A stretch of DNA of 64,000 nucleotides from Sva-07 sp942492715. Lineage in GTDB: Bacteria; Actinomycetota; Acidimicrobiia; Acidimicrobiales; Ilumatobacteraceae. The translations under genes and the position numbers were made by a program. Positions 33,071 to 42,273 of this stretch are shown here, in pieces. The stretch spans positions 62,001-126,000 of the forward strand of contig CALOFW010000012.1 of NCBI GenBank assembly GCA_942492715.1, in the 5' to 3' direction. Each line of letters opens with the position of its first letter. The first letter of the stretch is position 1. The notes beneath the pieces are model-generated. The model was given only the letters and a program-made list of their open reading frames with translations. It was not told the origin of the DNA and ran no database searches.

Positions 33071-35752
33071 ATGCGCGCGCCGTCTTCCCCGTCCACACGC
33101 AGGTCGATCATCACGACGATCGCCCTGTTCTTCACGGTGCGCTGGAAGCTGACGCTCGCGCTGTTGACGGTCGTGGTGATCGCCGGCGTCTCGGCGTTCG
33201 GGTTCGGGTTGAACCGAGAAGGTTTCCCGCCGATCAACACCCCCATCTCGATCGTGTCGGGAACGTGGTTCGTCGACGACGCGGAGGTGGTCGACGAGGA
33301 GCTCGTCGGGCCGCTCGTCGACGCGTTCTCGCAGGTGGAAGGCGTCGAGTCCGTCGAATCGCAGGCGCGGCCGAGCTCGTTCGCCGTCGTCGTCGAGTTC
33401 GAATCGGACATCAGCTCCGACGTCGGGACGGCGGCCCTCGTCGCGCTGGGCGTCGAGGTGCCACAAGGTGCGGACGTCCTCTACACCCCGGTCAACGCCG
33501 CCAAGCTCGTCGGGCAGTACGACTCGCTGGTGTCGATCGTCGGTCCACCCGACGCAACGGCGGTCGAACTCGAAGCGCAGGCCGCCTCGCTCGCTCAGTA
33601 CCTGGCAGCGGACGGCTCGATCGCCGCCGCCGACGTCCGCAACCTCGTGACCGAGTCGATCGACCCGACCACCGGGGAGGACGAGATCCGCCAGACGCGC
33701 TTCACACGCGTGGCCCTCTCGAGTGCGGGCTACGAGGATGCGATCGGCATCGGCATCGTCCGGGAGGCCGACGACAGCCTCGACGTGCTGGAGTTCAGCG
33801 ATCGGCTCGACGGACTCCTCACGAGCGACGGCTCGCCGGTCGCGGAGGGCTACGAGGCGTTCGTCACCGCGGACTTCGCCAATGGTGTGCGGTCGCAGCT
33901 CTCGTCGCTGACCACCAACCTGCTCACCGGCCTCGCGGCGGTGGCGATCGTGAGCCTGATCCTGATCGGGTGGCGCGTCGCCGTGCTGACCGCCGGGTTC
34001 ATGGGGCTGGTGACGCTGGGGTCGCTGGCCGGTCTGTGGGGCATCGGCTACTCGCTGAACACGATCACCCTGTTCGGTCTCATCCTCACGCTCGGGCTGA
34101 TCGTCGACGACGCGATCGTGATCTCGGAGTCGATCGACGCGAACCGGGACGCGAGCGACGAACCGGTCGGTGTGATCCGGGCCGCGATCGATCGCGTCGG
34201 TTCGGCGTCCTTCGCCGGGACGCTCACCACCGTGGTCGTGTTCTCCCCGATGCTGTTCGTGGGCGGCATCCTCGGCGAGTTCATCCGCCCGATCCCGACG
34301 ACGGTGATCGTCACCCTGCTGCTGTCATTCCTCTTCTCGATCGTCTTCATCCCGGCGATCGCCCGGGTGTTCCTCGTCAACGACCGGCCGATCCGCAACC
34401 CGGTCGCCAAGGTCGAACGGCGACTCTCGCGCGGAGCGGGACGCCTGGCCGCGTATCCGTCGGGCAACGGACCGAAGGGATGGGCAGTCGGCTGGGGTCT
34501 CGCGGCGTTCGCGATCGTGATGGTGATGGTGGCGGGCTCGATCGCCGGCACCCTCGGATTCTCGATCTTCCCGGCCGGCAAGGATGCAACCGGCCTGGCC
34601 GTCAATGCCGAGTTCCCTCCGGGCACCACGCTGGAGGAGGCTGAGGTCATCGCCGACGAGATCGATGCCGTCGTGCTGTCGGTGCTCGGCGACGAGCTCG
34701 ACCGCTCGCAGTACCTCCGCGGGAACGAGCGGCTCATCGAGACCGTGATCGACCTGACGCCGATCGGCGGTCGCCCGACAGCCCCCGAGTTCGTCGAGCA
34801 GATCGAGGCCGGCGTCGCCGAGATCGCCGGGGCGCGCATCACCGTCGGCGCGTTGGAGAACGGCCCGCCGGTCGTCGAGTTCCCGTTCGCCGCGCAGATC
34901 GCCGTCGACGATGCGACCGTCGACGAGGGGCAGGCTCTCGCCGAGGAGATCCGCGCCGGGCTGCTCGGACTCGAGCTCGACGGCGGGGACGTCACGATCA
35001 TCGACTCGATCATCTCGACCGAGGGTGAGATCGCTCGTACCGACGGCGATCGCTACCTCGAGGTGCGTGCGAAGTACGACACGGACGAGGTCACCAGCAA
35101 TCTCAACGCCACCGAGGATCACCTCGCCGGTCTGTACCCGCCCGCCGAGCTGGCGTCGCGGGGTCTCGCGGCCGATGCGCTCAGCTTCGACTTCGGGCTC
35201 GAGTCGGACAACCAGGACGACTTCGCGGCGCTCGGTGTGGCGGGCCTGGTGGCGCTGTTGTTGATGCTCGTCGTGATCACGGTGCAGTTCCGGTCGCTGG
35301 CGCAGTCGCTGCTGATCTTCCTGGCGATCCCGTTCAGCTTCCTCGGTGTGTTCACGATCCTGTCGGCCACCGACAACCCGCTGAGCTTCCTCGTCACCGT
35401 CGGGTTCATCGCCCTGATCGGTGTTGCGGTCAACAACACGATCCTCTTGATCGATGCGGCCAACCGCGCGCGTCGAAGCGGTGCGACGGCCGGTGCCGCC
35501 ATTCAGGACGCCGTGACGCGGCGATTCCGCCCGCTCGTGGCCACGACCCTCACGACGGTGGTCGGTCTCCTCCCACTCGCGCTGAGCGACCCGTTCTGGG
35601 AGTCGCTCGGCTTCACGCTCATCGGCGGTCTCGTCAGCTCGACGTTCTTCGTGCTGCTGTGTTTCCCGGCCTTCTACCTGGGTCTCGAGGCCGTGAGGAC
35701 GCCGGTGCGCAACCTCGGCCGACGCATCACCAAACGGCCGCTGATCTCCTGA
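33071..35752 (+). CDS. RND-family efflux transporter (HAE1/AcrB-like)
   Basis: This 893-residue proton-driven exporter of lipids or drugs has the RND layout: one N-terminal helix, a large periplasmic/extracytoplasmic domain, a bundle of helices, a second soluble domain (about 500-700) and a second bundle. The proton-relay aspartates are present in TLGLIVDDAIVISES near residue 350. It is shorter than AcrB (about 1045) because the soluble domains are reduced. No membrane-fusion protein or outer-membrane factor lies nearby, so it may work alone, like the mycobacterial MmpL group, although its sequence is of the HAE1 type. ATG 33071 has CGGAG upstream. Confidence 0.87.
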   Translation: MRAPSSPSTRRSIITTIALFFTVRWKLTLALLTVVVIAGVSAFGFGLNREGFPPINTPISIVSGTWFVDDAEVVDEELVGPLVDAFSQVEGVESVESQARPSSFAVVVEFESDISSDVGTAALVALGVEVPQGADVLYTPVNAAKLVGQYDSLVSIVGPPDATAVELEAQAASLAQYLAADGSIAAADVRNLVTESIDPTTGEDEIRQTRFTRVALSSAGYEDAIGIGIVREADDSLDVLEFSDRLDGLLTSDGSPVAEGYEAFVTADFANGVRSQLSSLTTNLLTGLAAVAIVSLILIGWRVAVLTAGFMGLVTLGSLAGLWGIGYSLNTITLFGLILTLGLIVDDAIVISESIDANRDASDEPVGVIRAAIDRVGSASFAGTLTTVVVFSPMLFVGGILGEFIRPIPTTVIVTLLLSFLFSIVFIPAIARVFLVNDRPIRNPVAKVERRLSRGAGRLAAYPSGNGPKGWAVGWGLAAFAIVMVMVAGSIAGTLGFSIFPAGKDATGLAVNAEFPPGTTLEEAEVIADEIDAVVLSVLGDELDRSQYLRGNERLIETVIDLTPIGGRPTAPEFVEQIEAGVAEIAGARITVGALENGPPVVEFPFAAQIAVDDATVDEGQALAEEIRAGLLGLELDGGDVTIIDSIISTEGEIARTDGDRYLEVRAKYDTDEVTSNLNATEDHLAGLYPPAELASRGLAADALSFDFGLESDNQDDFAALGVAGLVALLLMLVVITVQFRSLAQSLLIFLAIPFSFLGVFTILSATDNPLSFLVTVGFIALIGVAVNNTILLIDAANRARRSGATAGAAIQDAVTRRFRPLVATTLTTVVGLLPLALSDPFWESLGFTLIGGLVSSTFFVLLCFPAFYLGLEAVRTPVRNLGRRITKRPLIS

Positions 35753-35812
35753 TCGTCCGATGCGCGGTGATGTCGTGGAACGGTCGGGCACGCGTTCGTC
35801 GTCGGCGGTACC

Positions 35813-36082
35813 GTGAGCGACGTGGAGGCGTTCACCGACGACGAACTCGCCGAGCTGGCGTTGGCGGCCGACCCCGACGCGCCGATCGCAGACGACGCCG
35901 TGCCCTTCGGTGTGCCCTCGTCGGGAGCGGCGCTGCTTCCGGAGTGGTACATGCCCGTGTCCGGATCCGTCCGGCGCACGCGTCCACGGGTGGTGGCGGT
36001 GTCGGCGATCATCGCCTCGCTGGTCATCGTCAACGGGGCCGGTCTCTGTGTCACGTACGGGTTTCCCGAGATCGCTTGGTGA
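35813..36082 (+). CDS. Small single-pass membrane protein, unknown
   Basis: The 89-residue protein starts with GTG at 35813 and has an acidic N-terminal half (DVEAFTDDELAELALAADPDAP) and one C-terminal transmembrane helix (VVAVSAIIASLVIVNGAGLCVTYGF). Its N terminus should be cytoplasmic because the arginine-rich stretch RRTRPR precedes the helix. I cannot assign a family. The short tail ends 12 bp before the convergent histidine phosphatase gene's stop. The compositional bias toward charged residues looks like a real small gene and not a shadow, since the opposite strand has no better frame here. Confidence 0.6.
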   Translation: MSDVEAFTDDELAELALAADPDAPIADDAVPFGVPSSGAALLPEWYMPVSGSVRRTRPRVVAVSAIIASLVIVNGAGLCVTYGFPEIAW

Positions 36083-36094
36083 GCAGCCGACGGA

Positions 36095-36679
36095 TCAGCC
36101 CCAACCGCACGGGTCGTTCCATCGGCGGATCACCCGGTTCTCCCGCTCCCATCCCAGGATCGAGATGGTGGCGGTGTCGAGCGTGAACCGGCGGCCCTCG
36201 ATGGCATCGAGGCCGAGCCATCGGGCGCCGAGGATCCGCAGGAGATGGGCGTGCGCGACGAGCACGATCGGACCGTCGAGGCCGACGAGGCGTTCCAGGA
36301 GGTCATCGACCCGGGCGGCGACGTCCCCGATCGCCTCGCCGTCGTGTATCGGATGGGTCCACACCGACCATCCGGGCTCCGTGACACGGATCTCGGCAGT
36401 GGTGAGCCCTTCGTACCGGCCGTAGTCCCACTCGAGCAGGGCGGGCTCGATCTGCGGATCGAGGCCGACCAGGCGGGCGGTTTCGAGGGCGCGCGACAGC
36501 GGACTGGCGAATTCGTGGGTGAAGTCGAACGACTCCACGGCATCCGCGATCTGTCGAGCCTGCGCCCGGCCGTGTTCGGTCAGTGCGATGTCGGTGCGTC
36601 CGGTGTGCTTGCGTTCCCGGCTCCACTCGGTCTCGCCGTGGCGGACGAGCACGAGTTCGGGACGACGAGGTTCCGCCAT
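36095..36679 (-). CDS. Histidine phosphatase family protein (phosphoglycerate mutase-like)
   Basis: A 194-residue branch-1 histidine phosphatase. It opens with the catalytic LVLVRHGETEWSRERKHTGRTDIALTEHGRAQA (R13, H14), then ASPLSRALETARL and the second histidine in IVLVAHAHLLRILGARWL. The catalytic glutamate lies in LEWDYGRYEGLT. These proteins dephosphorylate sugar phosphates, cobalamin precursors or RNA-related substrates; the lack of longer insertions argues against a true glycolytic mutase. It starts 70 bp from the divergent helicase gene, so the two may share a regulatory region. Substrate unknown. Confidence 0.9.
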   Translation of the reverse strand: MAEPRRPELVLVRHGETEWSRERKHTGRTDIALTEHGRAQARQIADAVESFDFTHEFASPLSRALETARLVGLDPQIEPALLEWDYGRYEGLTTAEIRVTEPGWSVWTHPIHDGEAIGDVAARVDDLLERLVGLDGPIVLVAHAHLLRILGARWLGLDAIEGRRFTLDTATISILGWERENRVIRRWNDPCGWG

Positions 36680-36705
36680 GACGCCAGTCTGCCCCCTGGG
36701 GGACC

Positions 36706-36717
36706 GAACATGTGTGC
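36706..36717. promoter_or_regulatory. Near-consensus SOS box before the UvrD-like helicase
   Basis: GAACATGTGTGC differs from GAAC-N4-GTTC by one base, and the flanks CC and GA leave the dyad only partly extended. It lies 32-44 bp upstream of the helicase ATG at 36750 and overlaps the alternative start at 36711. It is suggestive, but weaker than the recA and LysM sites. Confidence 0.35.
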
Positions 36718-36749
36718 GATCGATCGCCTGGTTCGGTAAGGTCGAACCG

Positions 36750-39602
36750 ATGGCGATTGCGTGTGCCTACTGCAACGGAGAGCACGGTTCCCCGGCCGAG
36801 GTACGACAGTGCTGGCTGGACAACGGACGCCAGGAAGTTCCGGTCTCGGGCGACGATCCGCTCCCGTTCGACGACGGCGGGACCGCCGAGGAGCCGGTCG
36901 CAGCGGTTGCGCCGGCGCGCGACATCCCTCGCGGCGTCGCTGCCGCGGGAGCGGGCCCCGACGCGCTCGGTCGTCACCTCGTCATCGAGCCCGGCGGTGC
37001 GGTGCCGCCACCGTGGGCCGACGCCCAGCGTCTCGTCGTCGACGACTCGTCGCTCGCTCGGCCCGACCGCTCCCTCGCTGCGCTTCGGGCGGCCCACCAC
37101 GCCCGCGAGCGGCTCGTCATCGAGCTCGCCACCCCGTTCGAGCGCGAGCCGATGCTGATGACCGAGGCGGCCCCGTACGAACTCGGCCCCACCTTCGCGT
37201 TCGACCTCGAGGAACTGCATCACCTCGTGTGGTCCAACAGCGTCGACCATCGAGTCGCCGATCGGCCGGTGTGGGGCGTGGTCGACCGGGCGGTCGCCGC
37301 CGGCGCGAGGCCGACCGACGGGCACGGTGACGTCGAACTGCCCGACGGGACCGTGGTGTGGCTCGATGGCGGTCCGCTCCGCCACACCGAGCCCGTCGAC
37401 GGTCTCCCGGTCGTCCACGCCGTGGCGATCGAGCACGCGTCCCTGCGACCGTTCGGCGACAATCGCAGCGCTGCCGATCTCGCCCCAGATCAGCTCGCCG
37501 CGGTGACCCACCGAGGCGGCGGCGCCCGCATCATCGCCCCGGCGGGATCCGGCAAGACCCGGGTGCTGACCGAGCGGGCGCGACACCTGCTCACCCACTG
37601 GCAACTGCCACCGGGTGCGGTGAGCCTGGTGGCGTTCAACAAGCGCGCCCAGGAGGAGATGGTCGAGCGCACCGCCGACCTCCCCGGCCTGCAGGTGCGC
37701 ACGCTCAACGCAATCGCCCTCGCGATCGTCAACGGAACGCCGCCGTTCGCGCCTCAGCCCACCAGGTGGCGCACGATCGACGAACCCGATGTCCGGCGCA
37801 TCATCGGCGACCTCGTCTCGTTCCCCCGTCGACGCAACAGTGATCCCATCGGCCCCTGGATCGAGGCGCTGACGGTCATCCGGCTGGGGCTCGTCGACCC
37901 CGACGAGGTCGAGGGTCGCTACGCCGGCGACGTCGACGGTCTCGCCGCGACCTGGCCGAGCTACCGAGCGGCGCTCGAACGGCGCGGTGCCGTCGACTTC
38001 GACGACCAGATCTACCGGGCGTTGCTCGTACTGCTGCGTGACCCCGGCGTCCGCCGGGTGGCACAACGGGCGTGTCGCATCATGCTCGTCGACGAGTTCC
38101 AGGACCTGACGCCGGCGCACCTGCTCCTGATCCGGTTGCTGTCGTCGCCGGGTGGCGCGGTGTTCGGCGTCGGCGACGACGACCAGACGATCTATGGCTA
38201 CAACGGTGCCGACCCGGCGTGGTTGATCGATTTCGCCGAGTTGTTCCCGGGGTCGGGGTCGCACCCGCTCGAGGTCAACTACCGGTGCCCTGCGGGCATC
38301 GTCGAGGTCGTCGACCGGCTGCTGCGCCACAACGATCGGCGCGTTCCGAAGACCATCCGTGCGGCGTCCACCGACCCGGGAGGGTGGACGATCGAGGGCG
38401 GCGTCGACGCAGTGGGGTCCTCCCGTCGCGTGGTGCACGAGGCGATCGCCGGTGGGGCCGGGCCAGACGAGGTGGCGGTGCTCGCCCGAGTGAACGCACT
38501 GCTCGCTCCTGTGCAGGTGGCGCTCGTGTCCGAGGGCATCCCGATCGCCGGCGGTGTCGGTCTCGAGTTCGCCGACCGCACCGCTGTTCGCACCGTGCTC
38601 GCCTGGCTGCGTCTGGCGGTCGCGGGTCGGAACGGATCGTTCGCACCCGACGACATCCGCGAGGCACTTCGCCGGCCGTCGCGCTCGTTCCACCCACGGA
38701 TCACCGACTGGGTGTCCGAACAGGGGAGCGTGGTCGATCTCAACCGGCTCTCGGGACGTCTCACCAACGAGCGTGATGCCGAGCGGGTGGTCGACTTCGC
38801 CGCCGACATCCAGACGTTGCAGAAGGCGGTACAGGCCGGCGCCACCACGTCCGACGTGGTGTTGATGCTGATCGACGACATCGGGCTCGCCGGGTCGGTG
38901 GCGACGCTCGACGCGAACCGGCGTGGCATGAACCGCTCGGCTCAGGGTGACGACCTCACGGCCGTGACGCACCTGGCCGCACTCCACGACGATCCCTCCA
39001 CGTTCGAGCGGTGGCTGCGATCACAACTTGCCGCGACGCGCGCTCCCGGGGGCGTGCTGCTCTCCACGGTGCACCGAGTCAAGGGGCAGGAGTGGCCGCA
39101 CGTCGTGGTGCACCTCGCCGATGTCGATCAGTACCCCCACCGGCTGGCCGAGGATGTCGAGGAGGAACGCCGGCTCTTCCACGTGGCGATCACCCGGGCG
39201 AGCAGTCACGCCACGATCGTCACCGGGGCCCATCCGAGCCCGTTCGTGGCCGAGCTGACGACCGAGCCGGCCGCCGACCCGCGGCAGCGTCGTGTCGTGT
39301 CGTCGCACCGCCCGGCGCCGGCTGCGGCGTCGACACGTTCGCCGACGAAGCCGGGTGACCCGGCCGCCGACCTCGACGCCGCGGGCCAGCAACGGTTCGC
39401 TGCGCTGCGCGACCTGCGCAACGACCTGCGTGACGGCAAGCCTGCCTATGTGGTGTTCGACAACAAGACCCTCGCCGCCATCGCCGGCGCTGCACCGACG
39501 TCGCTGCGCGACCTCGGCCGCATCTCCGGTGTGGGCCCGGCGAAGCTGGAGCGCTACGGGGACGCCGTCGTCGCGCTGATGTGCCGCATGACCGCCGACT
39601 GA
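36750..39602 (+). CDS. UvrD/Rep-type superfamily I helicase with HRDC domain
   Basis: A 950-residue 3'-to-5' DNA helicase/translocase. The N-terminal 260 residues are an unusual extension beginning with a CAYCNGEHGSPAEVRQCW zinc-finger-like motif (cysteines at 5, 8 and 21). Then come Walker A IIAPAGSGKTRVLTER (about 263-278), motif II LVDEFQD near 446, GDDDQTIYGYNGADP (motif III), VHRVKGQEWPHVVV and EERRLFHVAITRA (motifs V and VI). A C-terminal HRDC domain (about 878-945, ending SGVGPAKLERYGDAVV) follows. This architecture resembles actinobacterial UvrD2-type proteins. ATG 36750 is chosen; 36711 would add 13 residues. A near-SOS box lies upstream. Confidence 0.9.
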   Translation: MAIACAYCNGEHGSPAEVRQCWLDNGRQEVPVSGDDPLPFDDGGTAEEPVAAVAPARDIPRGVAAAGAGPDALGRHLVIEPGGAVPPPWADAQRLVVDDSSLARPDRSLAALRAAHHARERLVIELATPFEREPMLMTEAAPYELGPTFAFDLEELHHLVWSNSVDHRVADRPVWGVVDRAVAAGARPTDGHGDVELPDGTVVWLDGGPLRHTEPVDGLPVVHAVAIEHASLRPFGDNRSAADLAPDQLAAVTHRGGGARIIAPAGSGKTRVLTERARHLLTHWQLPPGAVSLVAFNKRAQEEMVERTADLPGLQVRTLNAIALAIVNGTPPFAPQPTRWRTIDEPDVRRIIGDLVSFPRRRNSDPIGPWIEALTVIRLGLVDPDEVEGRYAGDVDGLAATWPSYRAALERRGAVDFDDQIYRALLVLLRDPGVRRVAQRACRIMLVDEFQDLTPAHLLLIRLLSSPGGAVFGVGDDDQTIYGYNGADPAWLIDFAELFPGSGSHPLEVNYRCPAGIVEVVDRLLRHNDRRVPKTIRAASTDPGGWTIEGGVDAVGSSRRVVHEAIAGGAGPDEVAVLARVNALLAPVQVALVSEGIPIAGGVGLEFADRTAVRTVLAWLRLAVAGRNGSFAPDDIREALRRPSRSFHPRITDWVSEQGSVVDLNRLSGRLTNERDAERVVDFAADIQTLQKAVQAGATTSDVVLMLIDDIGLAGSVATLDANRRGMNRSAQGDDLTAVTHLAALHDDPSTFERWLRSQLAATRAPGGVLLSTVHRVKGQEWPHVVVHLADVDQYPHRLAEDVEEERRLFHVAITRASSHATIVTGAHPSPFVAELTTEPAADPRQRRVVSSHRPAPAAASTRSPTKPGDPAADLDAAGQQRFAALRDLRNDLRDGKPAYVVFDNKTLAAIAGAAPTSLRDLGRISGVGPAKLERYGDAVVALMCRMTAD

Positions 39603-39652
39603 AGGGCCCGCCGCCGGGTGCCGCTCCCCGGTGGCCTCGCCGACCCGGTACG

Positions 39653-40321
39653 GTGACTGATGTGAGTGTCGCGTCGGTTCCTGTTCCTGCTCTGGATCGT
39701 CCGGTCTGGCGCGGAAAGATGCACTCCTGGACGTTCTTCGCCGCGATTCCGGCCGGTGCGGTCCTCGTGGCGGTCGCCAACGGCACCGCAGCACGCGTCG
39801 GCGCCGCGATCTATGCCGTCTCGTTGTTGCTGCTCTTCGGAACCTCGGCCGCCTACCACCGCCTCGCACACTCGGTGAAGGCCCGCCAGATCATGCAGCG
39901 CCTCGATCACTCGATGATCTACCTGCTGATCGCCGGCACCTATGTGCCGCTGTGCCTGGTGGCGCTGCCCAAGGCCTGGGGTGTTCCGCTGCTCGTGGTC
40001 ATCGGCGGCCTCGCGGTGCTCGGCATGGTGCTCAAGCTCGCCTGGTTCCACGGGGCCCGTTACGTCTCGTACGCGCTCTACCTGGTGATGGGGTGGGTGG
40101 CGGTGATCGCCTCACCGGTGCTGATCGACAGTCTCACGGCGCTGCAGCTCGGGCTGATCGTGGCCGGTGGGCTTGCATACACCATCGGGTTTCCCGTGTT
40201 GGTGCGCCGACGCCCCGACCCGTGGCCGACGACCTTCGGGTACCACGAGGTGTGGCACCTGCTGGTCGTGGTGGCGGCCGTGTTGCACTTCGCAGCAGTG
40301 AGCAACGTCGTCGTCGCCTGA
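39653..40321 (+). CDS. Hemolysin III/PAQR-family membrane protein
   Basis: A 222-residue protein with seven hydrophobic helices and the HlyIII/PAQR signature. FGTSAAYHRL (first His), RLDHSMIYLLIAGTYVPLC (Asp-His) and FGYHEVWHLLVVVAAVLHF (two C-terminal His) form the conserved metal-binding set. Some relatives hydrolyse lipid amides, but bacterial functions are unsettled. GTG 39653 follows the helicase stop by 50 bp. GTG 39662 is an equal alternative. Longer upstream frames overlap the helicase and have no signal sequence. Confidence 0.88.
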   Translation: MTDVSVASVPVPALDRPVWRGKMHSWTFFAAIPAGAVLVAVANGTAARVGAAIYAVSLLLLFGTSAAYHRLAHSVKARQIMQRLDHSMIYLLIAGTYVPLCLVALPKAWGVPLLVVIGGLAVLGMVLKLAWFHGARYVSYALYLVMGWVAVIASPVLIDSLTALQLGLIVAGGLAYTIGFPVLVRRRPDPWPTTFGYHEVWHLLVVVAAVLHFAAVSNVVVA

Positions 40322-40334
40322 GCGGGTCGCTGCC

Positions 40335-41189
40335 GTGTTCGACCGTTTCGTCGTGGTCGACTGGAGCGCCAATTCGACGCCCAAGCGTGGTCGCGACTCG
40401 GTGTGGATCGCCACACGAGACGCTGCCGGCCTGAGCGTGACGAACCCCGGGACGCGTCATGAGGCCGAGGGGACGCTCGTCGAGCGTCTGAGCGGCGGCG
40501 GCTCCACGCTGCTCGCCGTCGACTTCTCGCTCGGGTTCCCGGCGGGAACTGCGGATGCCCTGGGGCTCACCGGCTGTTCGTGGACAGCGATGACGTCACT
40601 GCTGGCTCAGCTGATCGTCGATGGCGCCGACAACACCAACAACCGCTTCGAGGTCGCGAGCGCACTCAACGAACGGATCACCGGCTCGGCCGCACCCTTC
40701 TGGGGCTGTCCTCCCTCGCGTCGCACGGCGACGCTCGAGTCGACGAAACCGGTCGGGCAGCCGTCGTTGCCCGAGTGGCGAAGTGTGGAGCGTCTGCTGC
40801 GCGAGCGGGGGCATCGACCGTTCTCGTCGTGGCAACTGCTCGGCGCAGGAGCAGTCGGCAGCCAGAGCCTGCTCGGCATTCCGATGATCATGCGACTCAT
40901 CGCCCGCCTCGGCGAGCGCGTGCGGGTGTGGCCGTTCGCCGACGGCGTCCGGGTGCCCGAACTCGACGCCGACTCGGTGGTCGTCGCCGAGGTCTGGCCG
41001 TCGATGCATCCACTCGCGTTGGCGGAGCCCGCGGTGCGTGACGCGCAGCAGGTGGTGGCGGTCGCCGACTGGCTGACCGCGCTCGACCGGCGTGACGAGA
41101 TCGGCGAGTTGTTCACCCCCGACGTGTCCGACGAGCTGCGGCCCGGCGTCGTCGACGAGGAGGGATGGGTACTGGGGGTGATGGGCTGA
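40335..41189 (+). CDS. Conserved protein with VDWSA motif, unknown function
   Basis: A 284-residue soluble protein starting at GTG 40335, 13 bp after the HlyIII-type gene. The visible order is FVVVDWSANSTPKRGRDSVW, STLLAVDFSLGFPAG, NNRFEVASALNERI, FWGCPPSRR, FSSWQLLGAGAVGSQSLLGIP and VAEVWPS. I recall this same order in proteins of other phyla annotated loosely as CbiG- or molybdopterin-related, which I do not trust. The strand VVVDWSA followed by a later Asp could be an RNase H-like fold. It overlaps the following ABC ATPase start by 1 bp, so a shared function is possible. Confidence 0.65.
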   Translation: MFDRFVVVDWSANSTPKRGRDSVWIATRDAAGLSVTNPGTRHEAEGTLVERLSGGGSTLLAVDFSLGFPAGTADALGLTGCSWTAMTSLLAQLIVDGADNTNNRFEVASALNERITGSAAPFWGCPPSRRTATLESTKPVGQPSLPEWRSVERLLRERGHRPFSSWQLLGAGAVGSQSLLGIPMIMRLIARLGERVRVWPFADGVRVPELDADSVVVAEVWPSMHPLALAEPAVRDAQQVVAVADWLTALDRRDEIGELFTPDVSDELRPGVVDEEGWVLGVMG

Positions 41190-42262
41190 TGGCGCGAGTC
41201 GAACTGGAGCGCGCAACGGTGATCTCGGGGCGTACGCGCCGTCTCGACGACGTCTCGCTGGCGGTGGCGCAAGGCGACTTCGTCGGTGTTGTCGGACCGT
41301 CGGGCAGCGGCAAGAGCACGCTGCTGCGAACGGTTGCGGGTCTCGAGCGTCTCGCGTCGGGTGCGATCCGATTCGACGGGCTCGACGTCACCACCTCGAG
41401 CCCCGGCGAGCGTGACGTGAGTCTGGTGTTCCAGGAACCGGCGTTGCTCGGGCACCTGAGCGTCCGTCGCAACGTGTCGTTCCCGCTCGATGTACGTCGC
41501 CGTGACCCCGAGGAGATCCGCAATCGGGTCGACGCCGAGGTGCGGGCACTGCGGATCGGAGAGCTGATGCACCGCAACCCGGCGCACCTGTCGCATGGCG
41601 AGCAGCAGATGGTGCAGATCGGCCGTGCGCTCGTGCGCACGTCTCGGGTGCTGTTGCTGGACGAACCGTTCGCCTCGCTCGACGAACCGCTCAGGTATCG
41701 CATGCGCGCCGAGATCGGCATGTTGCAGGAGGGGTACGGCGTCACGACGCTGATGTCGACCAACGATCCGCTCGACGTGGCGACGCTGGCCAAGTCGGTG
41801 GTGGTGCTGCACGACGGTCGGATCGTCCAGGCGGGCCCCGCCGCCGCCGTGCGGCGCTCACCGGCGTCGTTGGGCGCTGCGGCGGCGACAGGCTCGCTGA
41901 CGGTGATCGAGATGACGGTGGTCGCCGACCGAGAGGGGTTCTGGTTGATGCGCGAGGACCCACGCGGTGGCGAGCTGGTGAGGATCCGGGCCTGGACGCC
42001 GAGTCTCGCAGGGTACGTCGGCTCGAACGTGGTGGTCGGTGTGCGCCCCCATGACCTGCTCGTGAACGAAACCGGCGCGATTCCGGCCACGGTCGAGCGG
42101 CGCATCCCCGTTCCGACCGGGAGCGTGCAGTGTTCGGTCGCAGGAACGCTGGTCACCGGAACCATCGAGCCCGGATCCGCGGTCGCAAGCGGCGACCAGG
42201 TTCGCCTTCGACTCGATCATCTGACGGTGTTCGATCCCGAGACCGACCTCGCGATCGTCTGA
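41189..42262 (+). CDS. ABC transporter ATPase with TOBE domain, unusual motifs
   Basis: The 357-residue protein looks like the CUT1 sugar-type (MalK/UgpC) ATPase, with a C-terminal TOBE domain (about 245-350). Walker A is GPSGSGKST (36-44), Walker B VLLLDEPFASLD (154-165). The signature reads LSHGEQQ (134-140) instead of LSGGQ, and the switch histidine is replaced by Asn192 (TNDPLDVATLAK). These changes may lower ATP hydrolysis or point to a non-transport use. No permease or binding protein is adjacent. ATG 41189 overlaps the previous stop by 1 bp. It converges on korB. Confidence 0.83.
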   Translation: MARVELERATVISGRTRRLDDVSLAVAQGDFVGVVGPSGSGKSTLLRTVAGLERLASGAIRFDGLDVTTSSPGERDVSLVFQEPALLGHLSVRRNVSFPLDVRRRDPEEIRNRVDAEVRALRIGELMHRNPAHLSHGEQQMVQIGRALVRTSRVLLLDEPFASLDEPLRYRMRAEIGMLQEGYGVTTLMSTNDPLDVATLAKSVVVLHDGRIVQAGPAAAVRRSPASLGAAAATGSLTVIEMTVVADREGFWLMREDPRGGELVRIRAWTPSLAGYVGSNVVVGVRPHDLLVNETGAIPATVERRIPVPTGSVQCSVAGTLVTGTIEPGSAVASGDQVRLRLDHLTVFDPETDLAIV

Positions 42263-42273
42263 CGTGGTGCGCG

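Noticed and set aside
31096..33411. A 771-codon open frame on the minus strand across nrdJ and the enoyl-CoA hydratase
   Set aside because: It is antisense to two genes with unmistakable motifs, its translation is rich in Arg, Asp and His without family features, and GC-rich codon bias makes such frames common.
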